Made by a program: the position numbers and the translations under genes. A DNA stretch of 64,000 nt from Burkholderia sp. PAMC 26561 (lineage in GTDB: Bacteria; Pseudomonadota; Gammaproteobacteria; Burkholderiales; Burkholderiaceae). Below the pieces are notes generated by a model. That model worked only from the letters and a program-made list of their open reading frames with translations. It was not told where the DNA came from and did no database searches. The DNA is taken from positions 124,001-188,000 of the forward strand of contig NZ_CP014307.1 of NCBI RefSeq assembly GCF_001557535.2, read 5' to 3'. Below are positions 1 through 8,496 of the stretch, piece by piece (position 1 is the first letter of the stretch; the number at the start of each line of letters is the position of its first letter).

Positions 1-600
1 CGCACTCAGCAGGAAGGGTATGCGCCAGCCCCATTGCTCGAACGCACCTTTCGACAGGCTCGATGAAATATGAAAGGTGGCAAGCGACATCAGCAGGCCA
101 AGTGCGACGCCTACATACGGCAACGAACCATAGAGGCCGCGCCGTTTCGGGGGCGCATATTCGATCACCATCAGGACGGCGCCTGCGTACTCCGCGCCGG
201 ATCCCAGTCCTTGCAGCGCCCGCAGGACGCACAGAAGGAGCGGCGCCCAGACGCCGATCATGGCGTAGGTTGGCAGGAATCCCATCAGCGTGGTCGAGCC
301 GCCCATCAGCAGAAGGGTGATGATCAGCACCTTCTTGCGGCCAATCCGGTCCCCGAGCCGTCCAAAGATCACGCTGCCCACGGGCCGCACGAAGAATCCG
401 ATAGCAAAGCTTGCGTAAGCCAGGAGAGTGCCCGTCAGATGATCGTATGACGGGAAAAACAGCTTGTTGAACAGCGTGGCGGCGGCCGTCGCGTACAGGT
501 AGTAGTCGTACCATTCAACCGCCGTCCCGACGATGGCGCTCAGAATGGCGTTGCGGACTGCACGCCGTACTTCAGGCGATTGACGGTGTGTGCTTTGCAC
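1..600 (-). CDS. MFS transporter, metabolite:H+ symporter (MHS) type, N-terminal part
   Basis: The gene starts at GTG 598-600 (complement), preceded by an AAGAGG ribosome-binding site, and runs off the left edge, so about 200 N-terminal residues are visible. The protein begins with VRNAILSAIVGTAVEWYDYY, typical of the metabolite:H+ symporter group (shikimate, ketoglutarate, citrate and proline/betaine carriers). Near residue 144 comes the VIEYAPPKRRGLYGS loop between membrane segments, also typical of the group. It is an inner-membrane secondary transporter. The substrate cannot be read from the sequence. It is divergent from the LacI-type regulator at 898 across a 297-bp gap holding a strong LacI-type operator, so it is a plausible target of that regulator. 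Confidence 0.85.
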   Translation of the reverse strand, partial: MQSTHRQSPEVRRAVRNAILSAIVGTAVEWYDYYLYATAAATLFNKLFFPSYDHLTGTLLAYASFAIGFFVRPVGSVIFGRLGDRIGRKKVLIITLLLMGGSTTLMGFLPTYAMIGVWAPLLLCVLRALQGLGSGAEYAGAVLMVIEYAPPKRRGLYGSLPYVGVALGLLMSLATFHISSSLSKGAFEQWGWRIPFLLSA

Positions 601-807
601 AGGCAACCTCTTTTTTACGAACGCCGCGCGAGGCGCAGCGTGTCTCCATCGGCTCCGAGCGACGCCGCTCGCAGTATCTGGCACTACCAATGCCGCGTTG
701 GCGCGGGCATTTCATTGACCGAACTCCGCCGGACTTCACAATGCTGCTTTTTGATACGCTTGCCGGCGATATTGCTCGACGCGTCCGGTACAAACACCCC
801 GCGTCTT

Positions 808-855
808 CAATTATCGTCTGGAAACGTTTCCGGAAACGTTTCCAGACGATAATTG
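808..855. promoter_or_regulatory. 48-bp perfect palindrome with two LacI-type operators
   Basis: Two identical 12-bp palindromes, GGAAACGTTTCC, sit head to tail at 820-831 and 832-843. They are flanked by matching 12-bp arms (808-819 and 844-855, key bases ATTATCGTCT and its complement), so all 48 bp form one perfect palindrome. The central-CG form of each 12-mer matches known LacI/GalR-family operators. The site ends 42 bp before the LacI-type gene at 898 and lies about 208 bp from the divergent symporter start. Autoregulation and shared control are inferred from position. Confidence 0.75.
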
Positions 856-897
856 CTTCAAACATGTGTTGTCAAGAATTGATTGGGAAATTTCGAG

Positions 898-2004
898 ATG
901 AGCAACAAGACAACAGAACCTGCCATCGTGAAGTCCGGCATCAAGGCGGTCGCCGAACTGGCGGGCGTGGGAATCGCATCCGTGTCGCGGGTGCTCTCAG
1001 GTCAACCCGGCTCCAGTCCGCAGATGACGCAGCGCGTGATGGACGCGGCTCGCCAGCTTGGCTACGCGCCCAACGTGCTCGCACAAAGCTTGCGCCGGCG
1101 TGCGACGCATTCGATCGGATTCGTCGGCTCCGACATCAATAACCCGCTGATCGCATCGATAGTGAGCGGTGCGGAAAGCGTGCTGAGCGTTGCCAAGTAT
1201 TCGGTCTTGCTGACCAACTCAGGCGGCGACCCGGGAGTGGATGCGCAGCGCATCGACGTCCTGCTACAGCGCCAGGTCGATGGTCTGATCGTGTTGCCCG
1301 CGCTCGAGGACGATCCTGCGACGCTGGCTGCGTTGCGCGGGGCTCAGGCGCCGGTCGTCCTGATCGACCGCACCTTGCCCTCTGACATCGGCGCGCACTA
1401 TGTGCTGTCCGATCACTTCCAGGGCCTCGGCGATGCCGGCCGCCATTTGCTTCAAGCCGGTCACAGCCGGATCGGACTGGTCGTGGGACTGGACGTTAGG
1501 CCGACCCGCGAACGGATTCGTGGAGTGGAGGCGGCCTTCGACAGTCTGGGCCTCGCGCGAAACCTGATCGTTCACCGGGGACGCTTGTCGCCGGAACATG
1601 GCGAGCAGGCCATCGAAGAACTGCTTTCTGGCGAGAACCCGCCAAGTGCGGTCATCCTGGGTGGCAATCAGTTGCTCGAAGGTGCGCTGCGTGCGGTGCA
1701 TCGACGAAACCTTACGCTGGGCGTGGATTTGTCTCTGGTAAGTTGCGACGACCTGCCGTTATGCCGCCTTCACCATCCGCCCATTGCAACGGTCATGCGC
1801 GATACGGCTCTGCTCGGCCGACGCGCCGCGGAACTGCTTCTTGCCCAGCTTCGTGAACCTGGTGCCACCGATCCTGAATTGATGCCGACATGGTTCGAGG
1901 CCCGGGCGAGTTGTGGTCCGTTCGTGGGCTCGGCTAGCACGTCTGCTGCTTCTCCAGGAGCGAAGAAGCGCGCGAAGCAGGGACCCTCTATTTCCAGCAA
2001 ATAA
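898..2004 (+). CDS. LacI-family transcriptional regulator
   Basis: 368-aa DNA-binding regulator. The N-terminal helix-turn-helix (IKAVAELAGVGIASVSRVLS, about residues 14-33) and hinge helix (NVLAQSLRRR) are followed by a periplasmic-binding-protein-like effector domain starting at SIGFVGSDINNP, normal for LacI/GalR proteins. The C-terminal 25 residues are Ser/Ala/Lys-rich and may be unstructured. I chose ATG 898; an in-frame TTG at 883 would add five residues. It probably binds the 48-bp palindrome at 808-855 and controls itself and the divergent symporter at 600. The ligand is unknown. Confidence 0.92.
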   Translation: MSNKTTEPAIVKSGIKAVAELAGVGIASVSRVLSGQPGSSPQMTQRVMDAARQLGYAPNVLAQSLRRRATHSIGFVGSDINNPLIASIVSGAESVLSVAKYSVLLTNSGGDPGVDAQRIDVLLQRQVDGLIVLPALEDDPATLAALRGAQAPVVLIDRTLPSDIGAHYVLSDHFQGLGDAGRHLLQAGHSRIGLVVGLDVRPTRERIRGVEAAFDSLGLARNLIVHRGRLSPEHGEQAIEELLSGENPPSAVILGGNQLLEGALRAVHRRNLTLGVDLSLVSCDDLPLCRLHHPPIATVMRDTALLGRRAAELLLAQLREPGATDPELMPTWFEARASCGPFVGSASTSAASPGAKKRAKQGPSISSK

Positions 2005-2273
2005 ATCCGTCAGCTCAGACTGCCAGGACAACGGCCCGAACAAGATTAAAGTTGGAAAATCGATCCACTGAATACGGATAATCAGGGACAACCCTGCGCT
2101 CGAGATTTGCCCGTTTATTTGCCTGACACTCAGACGTGTTAGTTTGAGGGGCATTAACTCGTTCTTACCCAGCTCGCCGAGAGTTGAAAACACCGGTGCC
2201 TCGACCATTTTGAAAATGCGGTGTTGGACATATACGGCGCGCGGTAGGCGGCCCTCAAGCAGGAGATCGTTCT

Positions 2274-3149
2274 TTGAAAATAATTGGGTTCGCCATCATT
2301 GTCGGGCTGTTACGGGTTTTATCGATTCTTCCATATTCGTGGGTCGCTCGCTTTGGCAGCGGAATCGGAGGTGCGCTTTATCTGATTCCGAGCAGGCGAA
2401 AACGCATCGTGCTGATAAACCTGGGCCTTTGTTTCCCGTTAAAAAGCGCGAACGAGCGGGATATTCTTGGTCGTGACCACTTTCGACAAGTCATTCGAAG
2501 CTATTTCGAGCGGGGCATCCAATGGTACGGAAGTGCGCAGTCCCTCACGAAGCGCATCACGATCGAAAGCAGCATTGACCTGTCCGATGCCAATGCACCC
2601 CCTACCATTTTCATGGATTTCCATTTCGTCGGAATCGAGGTAGGCTGCCTGCTTTACTCCACGCGCCAGCCGGTTGCAGCACTGTATTCACCGATGTCGA
2701 ATGTCCGTTTGTGCGAACTCGCCCGGAAACAACGGGGCCGATTTGGCGCAGAGATGGTCGAGCGCGGTTCAAGCGCAAGAAAGGTCATTGCGTTGCTGCG
2801 GGCCGGAACCCCCGTGATGCTCGCGGCGGACCTCGATCATGGTGCGGCCAACTCCGTGTTCGTGCCGTTTTTCGGCGTACCTGCCTGTACGCTCACGTCG
2901 GTTTCACGACTGGCCAAGGTAGCCGGTGCACGAGTGGTGCCATTCGTTACGGAAGTATTGCCGGGCTTCAAGGGGTACAAGCTGACGATCTTCGAGCCGT
3001 TGATCGACTTTCCCTCAGGCAACGACACAACGGATGCGCGCAGGATGAACGCATTTCTCGAGGCGCAGATCCTTCGGTTTCCGGAACAATACTACTGGGT
3101 GCATCGTCGTTTCAAACATCGTCCGGCCGGGTTGCCGGGCGTTTATTGA
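2274..3149 (+). CDS. LpxL/HtrB-family lysophospholipid (lipid A) acyltransferase
   Basis: 291-aa protein of the LpxL/LpxM (HtrB) superfamily, which transfers a secondary acyl chain onto lipid A or a related lysolipid at the inner membrane. It has an N-terminal membrane anchor (about residues 3-20). The catalytic H-x4-E motif is seen as FHFVGIE around residues 117-123. The family-typical C-terminal YYWVHRRFKHRP is at about 274-285. The TTG start at 2274 is chosen because AGGAGA lies seven bases upstream and no better ATG exists. Length is normal for the family. It stands alone and converges with the next gene five bases after its stop. An ornithine-lipid acyltransferase role cannot be excluded. 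Confidence 0.85.
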   Translation: MKIIGFAIIVGLLRVLSILPYSWVARFGSGIGGALYLIPSRRKRIVLINLGLCFPLKSANERDILGRDHFRQVIRSYFERGIQWYGSAQSLTKRITIESSIDLSDANAPPTIFMDFHFVGIEVGCLLYSTRQPVAALYSPMSNVRLCELARKQRGRFGAEMVERGSSARKVIALLRAGTPVMLAADLDHGAANSVFVPFFGVPACTLTSVSRLAKVAGARVVPFVTEVLPGFKGYKLTIFEPLIDFPSGNDTTDARRMNAFLEAQILRFPEQYYWVHRRFKHRPAGLPGVY

Positions 3150-3154
3150 CGACG

Positions 3155-5530
3155 TCATGAACCGGACGCGAAGAGCGCCTTGCGGATGATCGCGTGCACG
3201 CCCCAGTTTCCATCGACGACCTGAGTGACGCCGAAGTCGACCGCGACCGACATGAGTGAGATCGCCTCGTCTTCGGACAGGCCTTTCGTCGACATGAGGA
3301 ATCGCCGCGTCTTGATGAATGCGTCGCGCATGGCCTGATCGAGTGTCGACTTCTGATAGACCTCGCTTTGCGCGCTCGTGCCGAACTCCGCCAGGTAGTT
3401 AGGATGACTGAAGCCATGCAGAACCCATTCTTCAGCAGTTTCCACGAGCGGGTAAGTGAGGTCGGCGAAGGGCTGGTCGGTCAGCGTCTTTTTCTTGTGC
3501 AGGACGAGTTCGAAGTCGCCCGTCAGCGAGCATTCGATTGCCGTGCCGCAAAGCTCCGAATCACCCTGCGACGCATGTGGATCCCCAATCGAAAGCAACG
3601 CGCCTGCCACGCCCACAGGCAGATAGACGCTTGCGCCACGCCCGACGCGCCAGTTATCCAGGTTGCCGCCGAAGGCTGACGGCGGGATCGAATCGATCAA
3701 CCCGTCCTGCTGCGGGGCGACCGCGATCACGCCAAAATGCGGCCGCACTGGAATGGTCACGTTCTTCAGGATGTTGTGATTTTTGACAACCGTTGAGTGA
3801 TCGACCGGCACGCCCGGGTAGTCGATTGTCGGATGGACCACGCCGAACGGATCACGTTGCGGTGTCCATCGGTAGTTGTAGACGGCGCGTGCATAAGCGG
3901 TGACGCCGTCGTCGGCGGGTTCTGCGTCAATCTCGTAGATGGTGACGACTTCCCGCGGCTTGGGCTCCGTCAGCAGTTCACGATAATGAAAACCCCACCA
4001 CGCGGCCGCGTTGCTGCCGAACGCACGGCCGTGGAATTTCGGGTTGGCGCAAGGGCGCGCGTGAATATCGACAATTCGAACTTCGAGGACGTCGCCGGGT
4101 TCGGCATCGCGAACGGCAATCGGACCCGTGCAGATATGCACGCCGAAACCTTCGCCGGCGCCGCGGCCATAAATGGATGCGTCCATCGGGCCGGCGCCGC
4201 GCCGGTTCACATTCTTGCGCTCTGAAGTCCAGTGGAACACGCTTTCGGCACCCGGGTCACCCGCGACCATGCGTTCCCAGTCATCGGCGGCATGCTGGGT
4301 GAGCGCCTCGATCGTGACCGTGTCGCCGCTTTGCACCTCCAGCACCGGCTTCAGGTCATGGCTGAAATAGCCCCAGTGCACGGTGTTGGCCGTCGCGCGC
4401 AGCAGATGATGACGCGGCTTGCCGCGTTGCACGGGGGCTTCGGTAAGCACTGCATCGAGGCCGTTCTCGAGCGCCACCAGCGTATCCGCATCCGCCTCGG
4501 CGCCGGCCTGTTTTGCTTGCAGGAGCAGGGCAGGCGCGTTCACGGGCAATCCACGCGAGATGCGCCGCACGAGATGCCGCGCGATCTCAAGACTCGCCTC
4601 ATGACGAAATGTGCGTGGCGATGCACCGTACCGCTCGCGAAAGACACGGCTGAAATGCGCGGGATCGTTAAAACCCCACCTGAAACAGATATCGGAGACA
4701 GAAACCTTTTCGTACAACGGGTCGACCAGTTCCGCACGACAGCGCTCGAGTCTGCGCGAGCGCAGGTAGGTGGAGAAGCTTTGCCCTGCGGTCTCGAAGA
4801 GCTTCTGCACGTAGCGTGGCGAGACACGCTCTTCCTTGGCAAGCATCGCGACGCTGAGCGCGGGGTCGCCAAGGCTCGCTTCGATCAACCGGCACACACG
4901 AGAAAAAATCGCCGCCTGGGAAGGCGTCAGCCCACCGAACGAACCTTTGCGTTCGTGTCCCGCAAGACTCGCGACAAGGAACTCGGCCAGCGCCAGTTCC
5001 AGCGGGCGAAGTTCTCCCGCCGACAAGCTCTCCACGCTTTCCGCGACCGATCGAAGAAAGCCCGAGAAAACGTGGCCGATGCCGGCTTCGCCCGAGAGTC
5101 GCGCCGCCCGCAGCGAAAAAGGCGACAGCACGCGCGCATTGACGGCATCTCGCGGCACCCGTACGACGAACACGCGAAAGCTCGAAGCAAACGCGATCGA
5201 TGCGGCCTGTTGAGAGGACGCATAGACGATGTCATGGACGCCGACCGGCTCGCGCAAATCGTCTGCGATCAACGTGGCGTCTCCGTCAAGCAGCAGCACG
5301 ATCATGAGGCTGTCTGCATGATCGGCTTTGAGTTCCAGCGTCTGCGCGACTGACGCGAGCGACGTGAGCTCGAACCCGCCCGTGGATGTCTGCGACGTCA
5401 GAGTGCCGTGCAGCGTGCGGTCGGAGGCGTTGAGCCTGCTGTACCAGCCGAGCCTGTCGAGCACCGTACTCCATTCGCGCACGCGTTCGACTTCAGGGTA
5501 TGACTCGGTGGTGAAGCGCAACAGGTCCAA
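3155..5530 (-). CDS. AraC-type regulator fused to acetamidase/formamidase (FmdA/AmdA)
   Basis: A single uninterrupted frame encodes two proteins usually separate. In the 791-aa version, residues 1-175 resemble the AraC 'binding-2' sensor domain. Residues 210-312 are an AraC/XylS double helix-turn-helix, including LSVAMLAKEERVSPRYVQ and the family signature RWGFNDPAHFSRVFRERYG. Residues 313-370 are a linker, and residues 373-791 are a full acetamidase/formamidase domain starting at TVHWGYFSHD and carrying GDPHASQGDSEL. The enzyme half closely resembles the stand-alone enzyme at 8497. I favour TTG 5530, with GGAG six bases upstream; in-frame ATGs at 5587 and 5674 would lengthen it. It is divergent from the ABC transporter operon and probably controls it. 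Whether the enzyme half hydrolyses amides or only senses them is unknown. Confidence 0.88.
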   Translation of the reverse strand: MDLLRFTTESYPEVERVREWSTVLDRLGWYSRLNASDRTLHGTLTSQTSTGGFELTSLASVAQTLELKADHADSLMIVLLLDGDATLIADDLREPVGVHDIVYASSQQAASIAFASSFRVFVVRVPRDAVNARVLSPFSLRAARLSGEAGIGHVFSGFLRSVAESVESLSAGELRPLELALAEFLVASLAGHERKGSFGGLTPSQAAIFSRVCRLIEASLGDPALSVAMLAKEERVSPRYVQKLFETAGQSFSTYLRSRRLERCRAELVDPLYEKVSVSDICFRWGFNDPAHFSRVFRERYGASPRTFRHEASLEIARHLVRRISRGLPVNAPALLLQAKQAGAEADADTLVALENGLDAVLTEAPVQRGKPRHHLLRATANTVHWGYFSHDLKPVLEVQSGDTVTIEALTQHAADDWERMVAGDPGAESVFHWTSERKNVNRRGAGPMDASIYGRGAGEGFGVHICTGPIAVRDAEPGDVLEVRIVDIHARPCANPKFHGRAFGSNAAAWWGFHYRELLTEPKPREVVTIYEIDAEPADDGVTAYARAVYNYRWTPQRDPFGVVHPTIDYPGVPVDHSTVVKNHNILKNVTIPVRPHFGVIAVAPQQDGLIDSIPPSAFGGNLDNWRVGRGASVYLPVGVAGALLSIGDPHASQGDSELCGTAIECSLTGDFELVLHKKKTLTDQPFADLTYPLVETAEEWVLHGFSHPNYLAEFGTSAQSEVYQKSTLDQAMRDAFIKTRRFLMSTKGLSEDEAISLMSVAVDFGVTQVVDGNWGVHAIIRKALFASGS

Positions 5531-5862
5531 GCAGAACTCCAGAAGAAAGCGGCAAGACGCACTGCTTGAAAGCAACCTTCGCGCCATCGGCAATCGCGGC
5601 CGTGCTGGACCATTCAGCGCAAATTCGTGCGTGGTGTGTCGGATGCAGTGCATGCATGCGCCATTGCAGCGCACTCATGCACGAAGAAGCACGCTTCGCA
5701 GCAAGCACCCGTGAGCGGCTCACACCGGCGTTCACGTCTGTACCAGCAGTTGTGCGCGTGCAGACAAGTCTTGTTGATTTCGTTCACATACGCTCGTGTC
5801 GTGCAATGCAACAGGGCGTGCGTCGTGCAAGCCATTGTCATCAGCCGCATAGGAGCGTTTCA
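5531..5862. promoter_or_regulatory. Divergent promoter region with 9-bp direct repeats
   Basis: This 332-bp gap separates the AraC-amidase fusion from the transporter operon. GTCGTGCAA occurs at 5798-5806 and again at 5822-5830, a same-strand spacing of 24 bp. Paired direct repeats just upstream of a regulated start are the usual layout of AraC-family sites. A GCATGC-rich stretch around 5645-5660 could form alternative hairpins. AGGAGC at 5851-5856 is the ribosome-binding site for the gene at 5863. No gene is evident here apart from possible N-terminal extensions of the fusion protein. Confidence 0.4.
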
Positions 5863-6792
5863 ATGAACAAGAATATTTTTGGCCGGGGTTGGCAGCGCAT
5901 GAGCGCGTGGTTGGGCAAAAGCCACGCACGCCTGGCGTTGCTCGGCAGCGTGTGCTCCGTGTTGTTTCTCGTGTCGGGACAAGCCAGCGCAGCGGGTCCG
6001 GCTACGCCGGCGGCATGCACGGCGTTGCAAGCCAAGTATCCGCAACTCAAGGGCAAGACGCTCGTCAACGCAATCAATCCGCATACGCCCGGTTATGAGG
6101 CGCTGGACCCGAACGACCCGAGCAAATACATCGGCTTCGATATCGATCTTGGCGAACTGATCGGCAGTTGCCTCGGCTTCACGATGACCTACAAGCCCGT
6201 CACCTTCGCCGCGCTGCTGACGACCTTGCAGAGCGGTCAGGCAGATATTGTCATCTCCGATATCTACGCGACCGAAGAACGTGCGAAAGCTGCCGACTTC
6301 ATCACTTACTCCAAGGTGTTCGACGGCGTGCTGGTCGTGAAGGGCAATCCGAAGAAAATCACCGGCATCAACACGACGATGTGCGGCACGACAGCCGCTG
6401 AAAACACGGGCTACGTGGAGGTTCCGCTAATCCAGAACCTCGGACCGGCATGCAAGGCCGCCGGCAAACCGGAGGCAACGGTACAGCTTTACGATAACAA
6501 CGCGAACTGCATCCAGGCGATCCTGGCCGGCCGCGCCGACACCTACATCAACGATGTCAACACCGTCGACCAGGCGGTCAAGGCGTTCCCGGACAAGCTC
6601 GAAAAGGCGACCGCCGTGACGTTGCCGTATTCGGTCGGCATTGGCGTACCGAAGGGCAAGACCGAGTTCCGCGACGCCATCATGGCCGCGCTGGTCGCGA
6701 TCCAGAAGAGCGGTGCGCAGACTGAGCTGCTCAACAAGTGGCAACTCGGCGCGGGCAATCTCGAACCGGCCAAGCTGATCGTATCGAACTGA
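5863..6792 (+). CDS. Polar amino-acid-type ABC transporter substrate-binding protein
   Basis: 309-aa periplasmic solute-binding protein of family 3 (amino acids and related small nitrogen compounds). A long N-terminal signal peptide (residues 1-45, hydrophobic core ALLGSVCSVLFLVSG, cleavage near ASA-AG) precedes the binding fold, which includes YIGFDIDLGELIG and QADIVISDIYATEERAKAADF, both typical of the family. ATG 5863 follows AGGAGC. The stop overlaps the start of the permease-ATPase gene by one base (TGATG), indicating translational coupling. Context with two acetamidase/formamidase genes suggests an amide or short amino-acid derivative as substrate; this is inference. Confidence 0.92.
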   Translation: MNKNIFGRGWQRMSAWLGKSHARLALLGSVCSVLFLVSGQASAAGPATPAACTALQAKYPQLKGKTLVNAINPHTPGYEALDPNDPSKYIGFDIDLGELIGSCLGFTMTYKPVTFAALLTTLQSGQADIVISDIYATEERAKAADFITYSKVFDGVLVVKGNPKKITGINTTMCGTTAAENTGYVEVPLIQNLGPACKAAGKPEATVQLYDNNANCIQAILAGRADTYINDVNTVDQAVKAFPDKLEKATAVTLPYSVGIGVPKGKTEFRDAIMAALVAIQKSGAQTELLNKWQLGAGNLEPAKLIVSN

Positions 6793-8396
6793 TGGATCTT
6801 TTTCTCCATTACCTTCGGCTGCCGTATCTGCTCGAGGGCATCAGCTTTACGGTCGCGGTCACGGCACTGGGTCTTGCAGGAGGCCTTGTCGTCGGGCTTG
6901 TGCTGGCTGCCATGCAGCTCAGCCGGATCGGGCCGCTGGCGGCCATCGCACGCGGCTACACGGTCATCTTCCGCGGGACGCCGCTGATCCTTCAGCTCGT
7001 GTTTGCATACGATGCGCTACCGCACATCGGATTGAAACTGAGCGCGATCGGCGCAGCGGGGCTGGCGCTGGCATTGAATGAAGGTCCGTTCATAGCGGAG
7101 ATATTGCGCTCGGGCGTGCTGGGCGTCGATCGCGGCCAGACCATCGCGGGTCAGGCGCTGGGCATGACGCCCGGCGTGCTGATGCGGCGGATCATTGCAC
7201 CCCAGGCCATTCGTACGATGGTCCCGGCGCTCGGAAACGAATCCGTCAGCGCGCTGAAAAACTCATCGCTCGCTTCGGTGATCTCGGTAGGCGAGTTGAC
7301 GTTGCGCAGCACGCAACTCGCATCGTCGACCTTCGATTTCTTCTCGATCTTCTTTGCGTCCGGCTTGCTCTACTTATGTCTGACCGGTGCTATCGCTGCG
7401 ATTCAGCTCTCCATAGAACGGGCGCTCGATCTCGACAAGCCGGCCTCGCCAAACGGTTTCAGGCGCTTTCTGCCCTGGTACAGGTCAACGCCTGCATCAA
7501 AGCCTGACCCGGGCGGCGCAGCCGCTGAACCCGCAGCCGATATGCCGCCCGCGTTCCTTCCCGTAAGCGCTTCAGAGCGCGCGACCCGGTACGACGCGTT
7601 GTCGCGCAACGGCGCAGCAGTGCAGATAAGCGGGCTGCAAAAGCGCTACGGCGAGCAGACCGTGCTCGATGGCTTCGACCTCACTATCCGCTCCGGCGAA
7701 GTCGTTGCGCTGCTGGGTCCGAGCGGGTCGGGCAAGAGCACGCTGCTGCGCTGTATCAATCATCTTGAACAATGGGATGCAGGCGAGATCCGCGTCGGCG
7801 GCAGGCGCCTGGGCTTTCGCGACGATGGCCGGCGCCTGAATCCGCACGATCTCGCAAACGAGCGCGCAAGTGTGGGCGTCGGCATGGTGTTCCAGCAGTT
7901 CAACCTCTTCAGCCATCTCAGCGCACGCGAGAACATTGCCGGCCCGTTGCGCTGGGTGCATGGCTTGACGCCGGCGGCCGCCGATCAGCGCGCGCGTGAA
8001 CTTCTGGAGCGCGTGGGCCTGAGTCATCGCGCCGATGCGCTGCCGCGCCATCTCTCAGGCGGCCAGCAGCAACGCGTGGCGATTGCACGCGCGCTCGCAC
8101 CGAATCCGCGCGTGCTGCTGCTCGATGAACCGACGTCGGCGCTCGACCCCGAACTGGTGGGCGAAGTGCTTGAGGTGATCCGGCGTCTCGCATTCGAGGA
8201 CGGCCTGACGATGATCATCTCGACCCATCAATTGCGTTTCGCCGATGAAGTCGCCGACCGCGTGGTGTTCCTGAGCGGCGGCGCGGTGGTTGAGGAGGGA
8301 CCCGCGCATGAAGTATTGACGCGCCCATGCCATCCGCTGACTGCGCGGTTCCTGAGCGTCATGGGGGCGGACAGCCGCGTGGAAGTCATGTCGTAA
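6792..8396 (+). CDS. Polar amino-acid ABC transporter, permease fused to ATPase
   Basis: 534-aa inner-membrane protein joining two normally separate subunits. Residues 1-215 are a HisMQ-type permease, with YTVIFRGTPLILQLVF and the coupling-helix motif EILRSGVLGVDRGQTIAGQA. Residues 216-270 are a Pro/Ala-rich linker. Residues 277-534 are an ABC ATPase with Walker A GPSGSGKS, signature LSGGQQQRVAIARAL, Walker B VLLLDEPTSALD and the switch His in STHQ. It overlaps the binding-protein gene by one base. As it has one permease type, the transporter probably works as a homodimer of this fusion. It imports the ligand of the protein encoded at 5863. Confidence 0.93.
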   Translation: MDLFLHYLRLPYLLEGISFTVAVTALGLAGGLVVGLVLAAMQLSRIGPLAAIARGYTVIFRGTPLILQLVFAYDALPHIGLKLSAIGAAGLALALNEGPFIAEILRSGVLGVDRGQTIAGQALGMTPGVLMRRIIAPQAIRTMVPALGNESVSALKNSSLASVISVGELTLRSTQLASSTFDFFSIFFASGLLYLCLTGAIAAIQLSIERALDLDKPASPNGFRRFLPWYRSTPASKPDPGGAAAEPAADMPPAFLPVSASERATRYDALSRNGAAVQISGLQKRYGEQTVLDGFDLTIRSGEVVALLGPSGSGKSTLLRCINHLEQWDAGEIRVGGRRLGFRDDGRRLNPHDLANERASVGVGMVFQQFNLFSHLSARENIAGPLRWVHGLTPAAADQRARELLERVGLSHRADALPRHLSGGQQQRVAIARALAPNPRVLLLDEPTSALDPELVGEVLEVIRRLAFEDGLTMIISTHQLRFADEVADRVVFLSGGAVVEEGPAHEVLTRPCHPLTARFLSVMGADSRVEVMS

Positions 8397-8496
8397 AGAT
8401 GTTCCCGGGCACCTCCGGTCGCCAGTGAACGACAGGTGCCTTCCAAGAAAATCTGCAAACACACTACCGCCTGCGGTTGCTCCCCGAGGTCCGAAC

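Noticed and set aside
4232..5353. Long plus-strand frame of 373 codons
   Set aside because: It is antisense to the AraC-amidase fusion, has Arg/His-rich composition and no ribosome-binding site; the complement strand carries clear domains.
5566..5862. N-terminal extension of the binding protein upstream of 5863
   Set aside because: The extra residues are Cys/Arg/His-rich and precede a normal signal peptide that has its own AGGAGC site.
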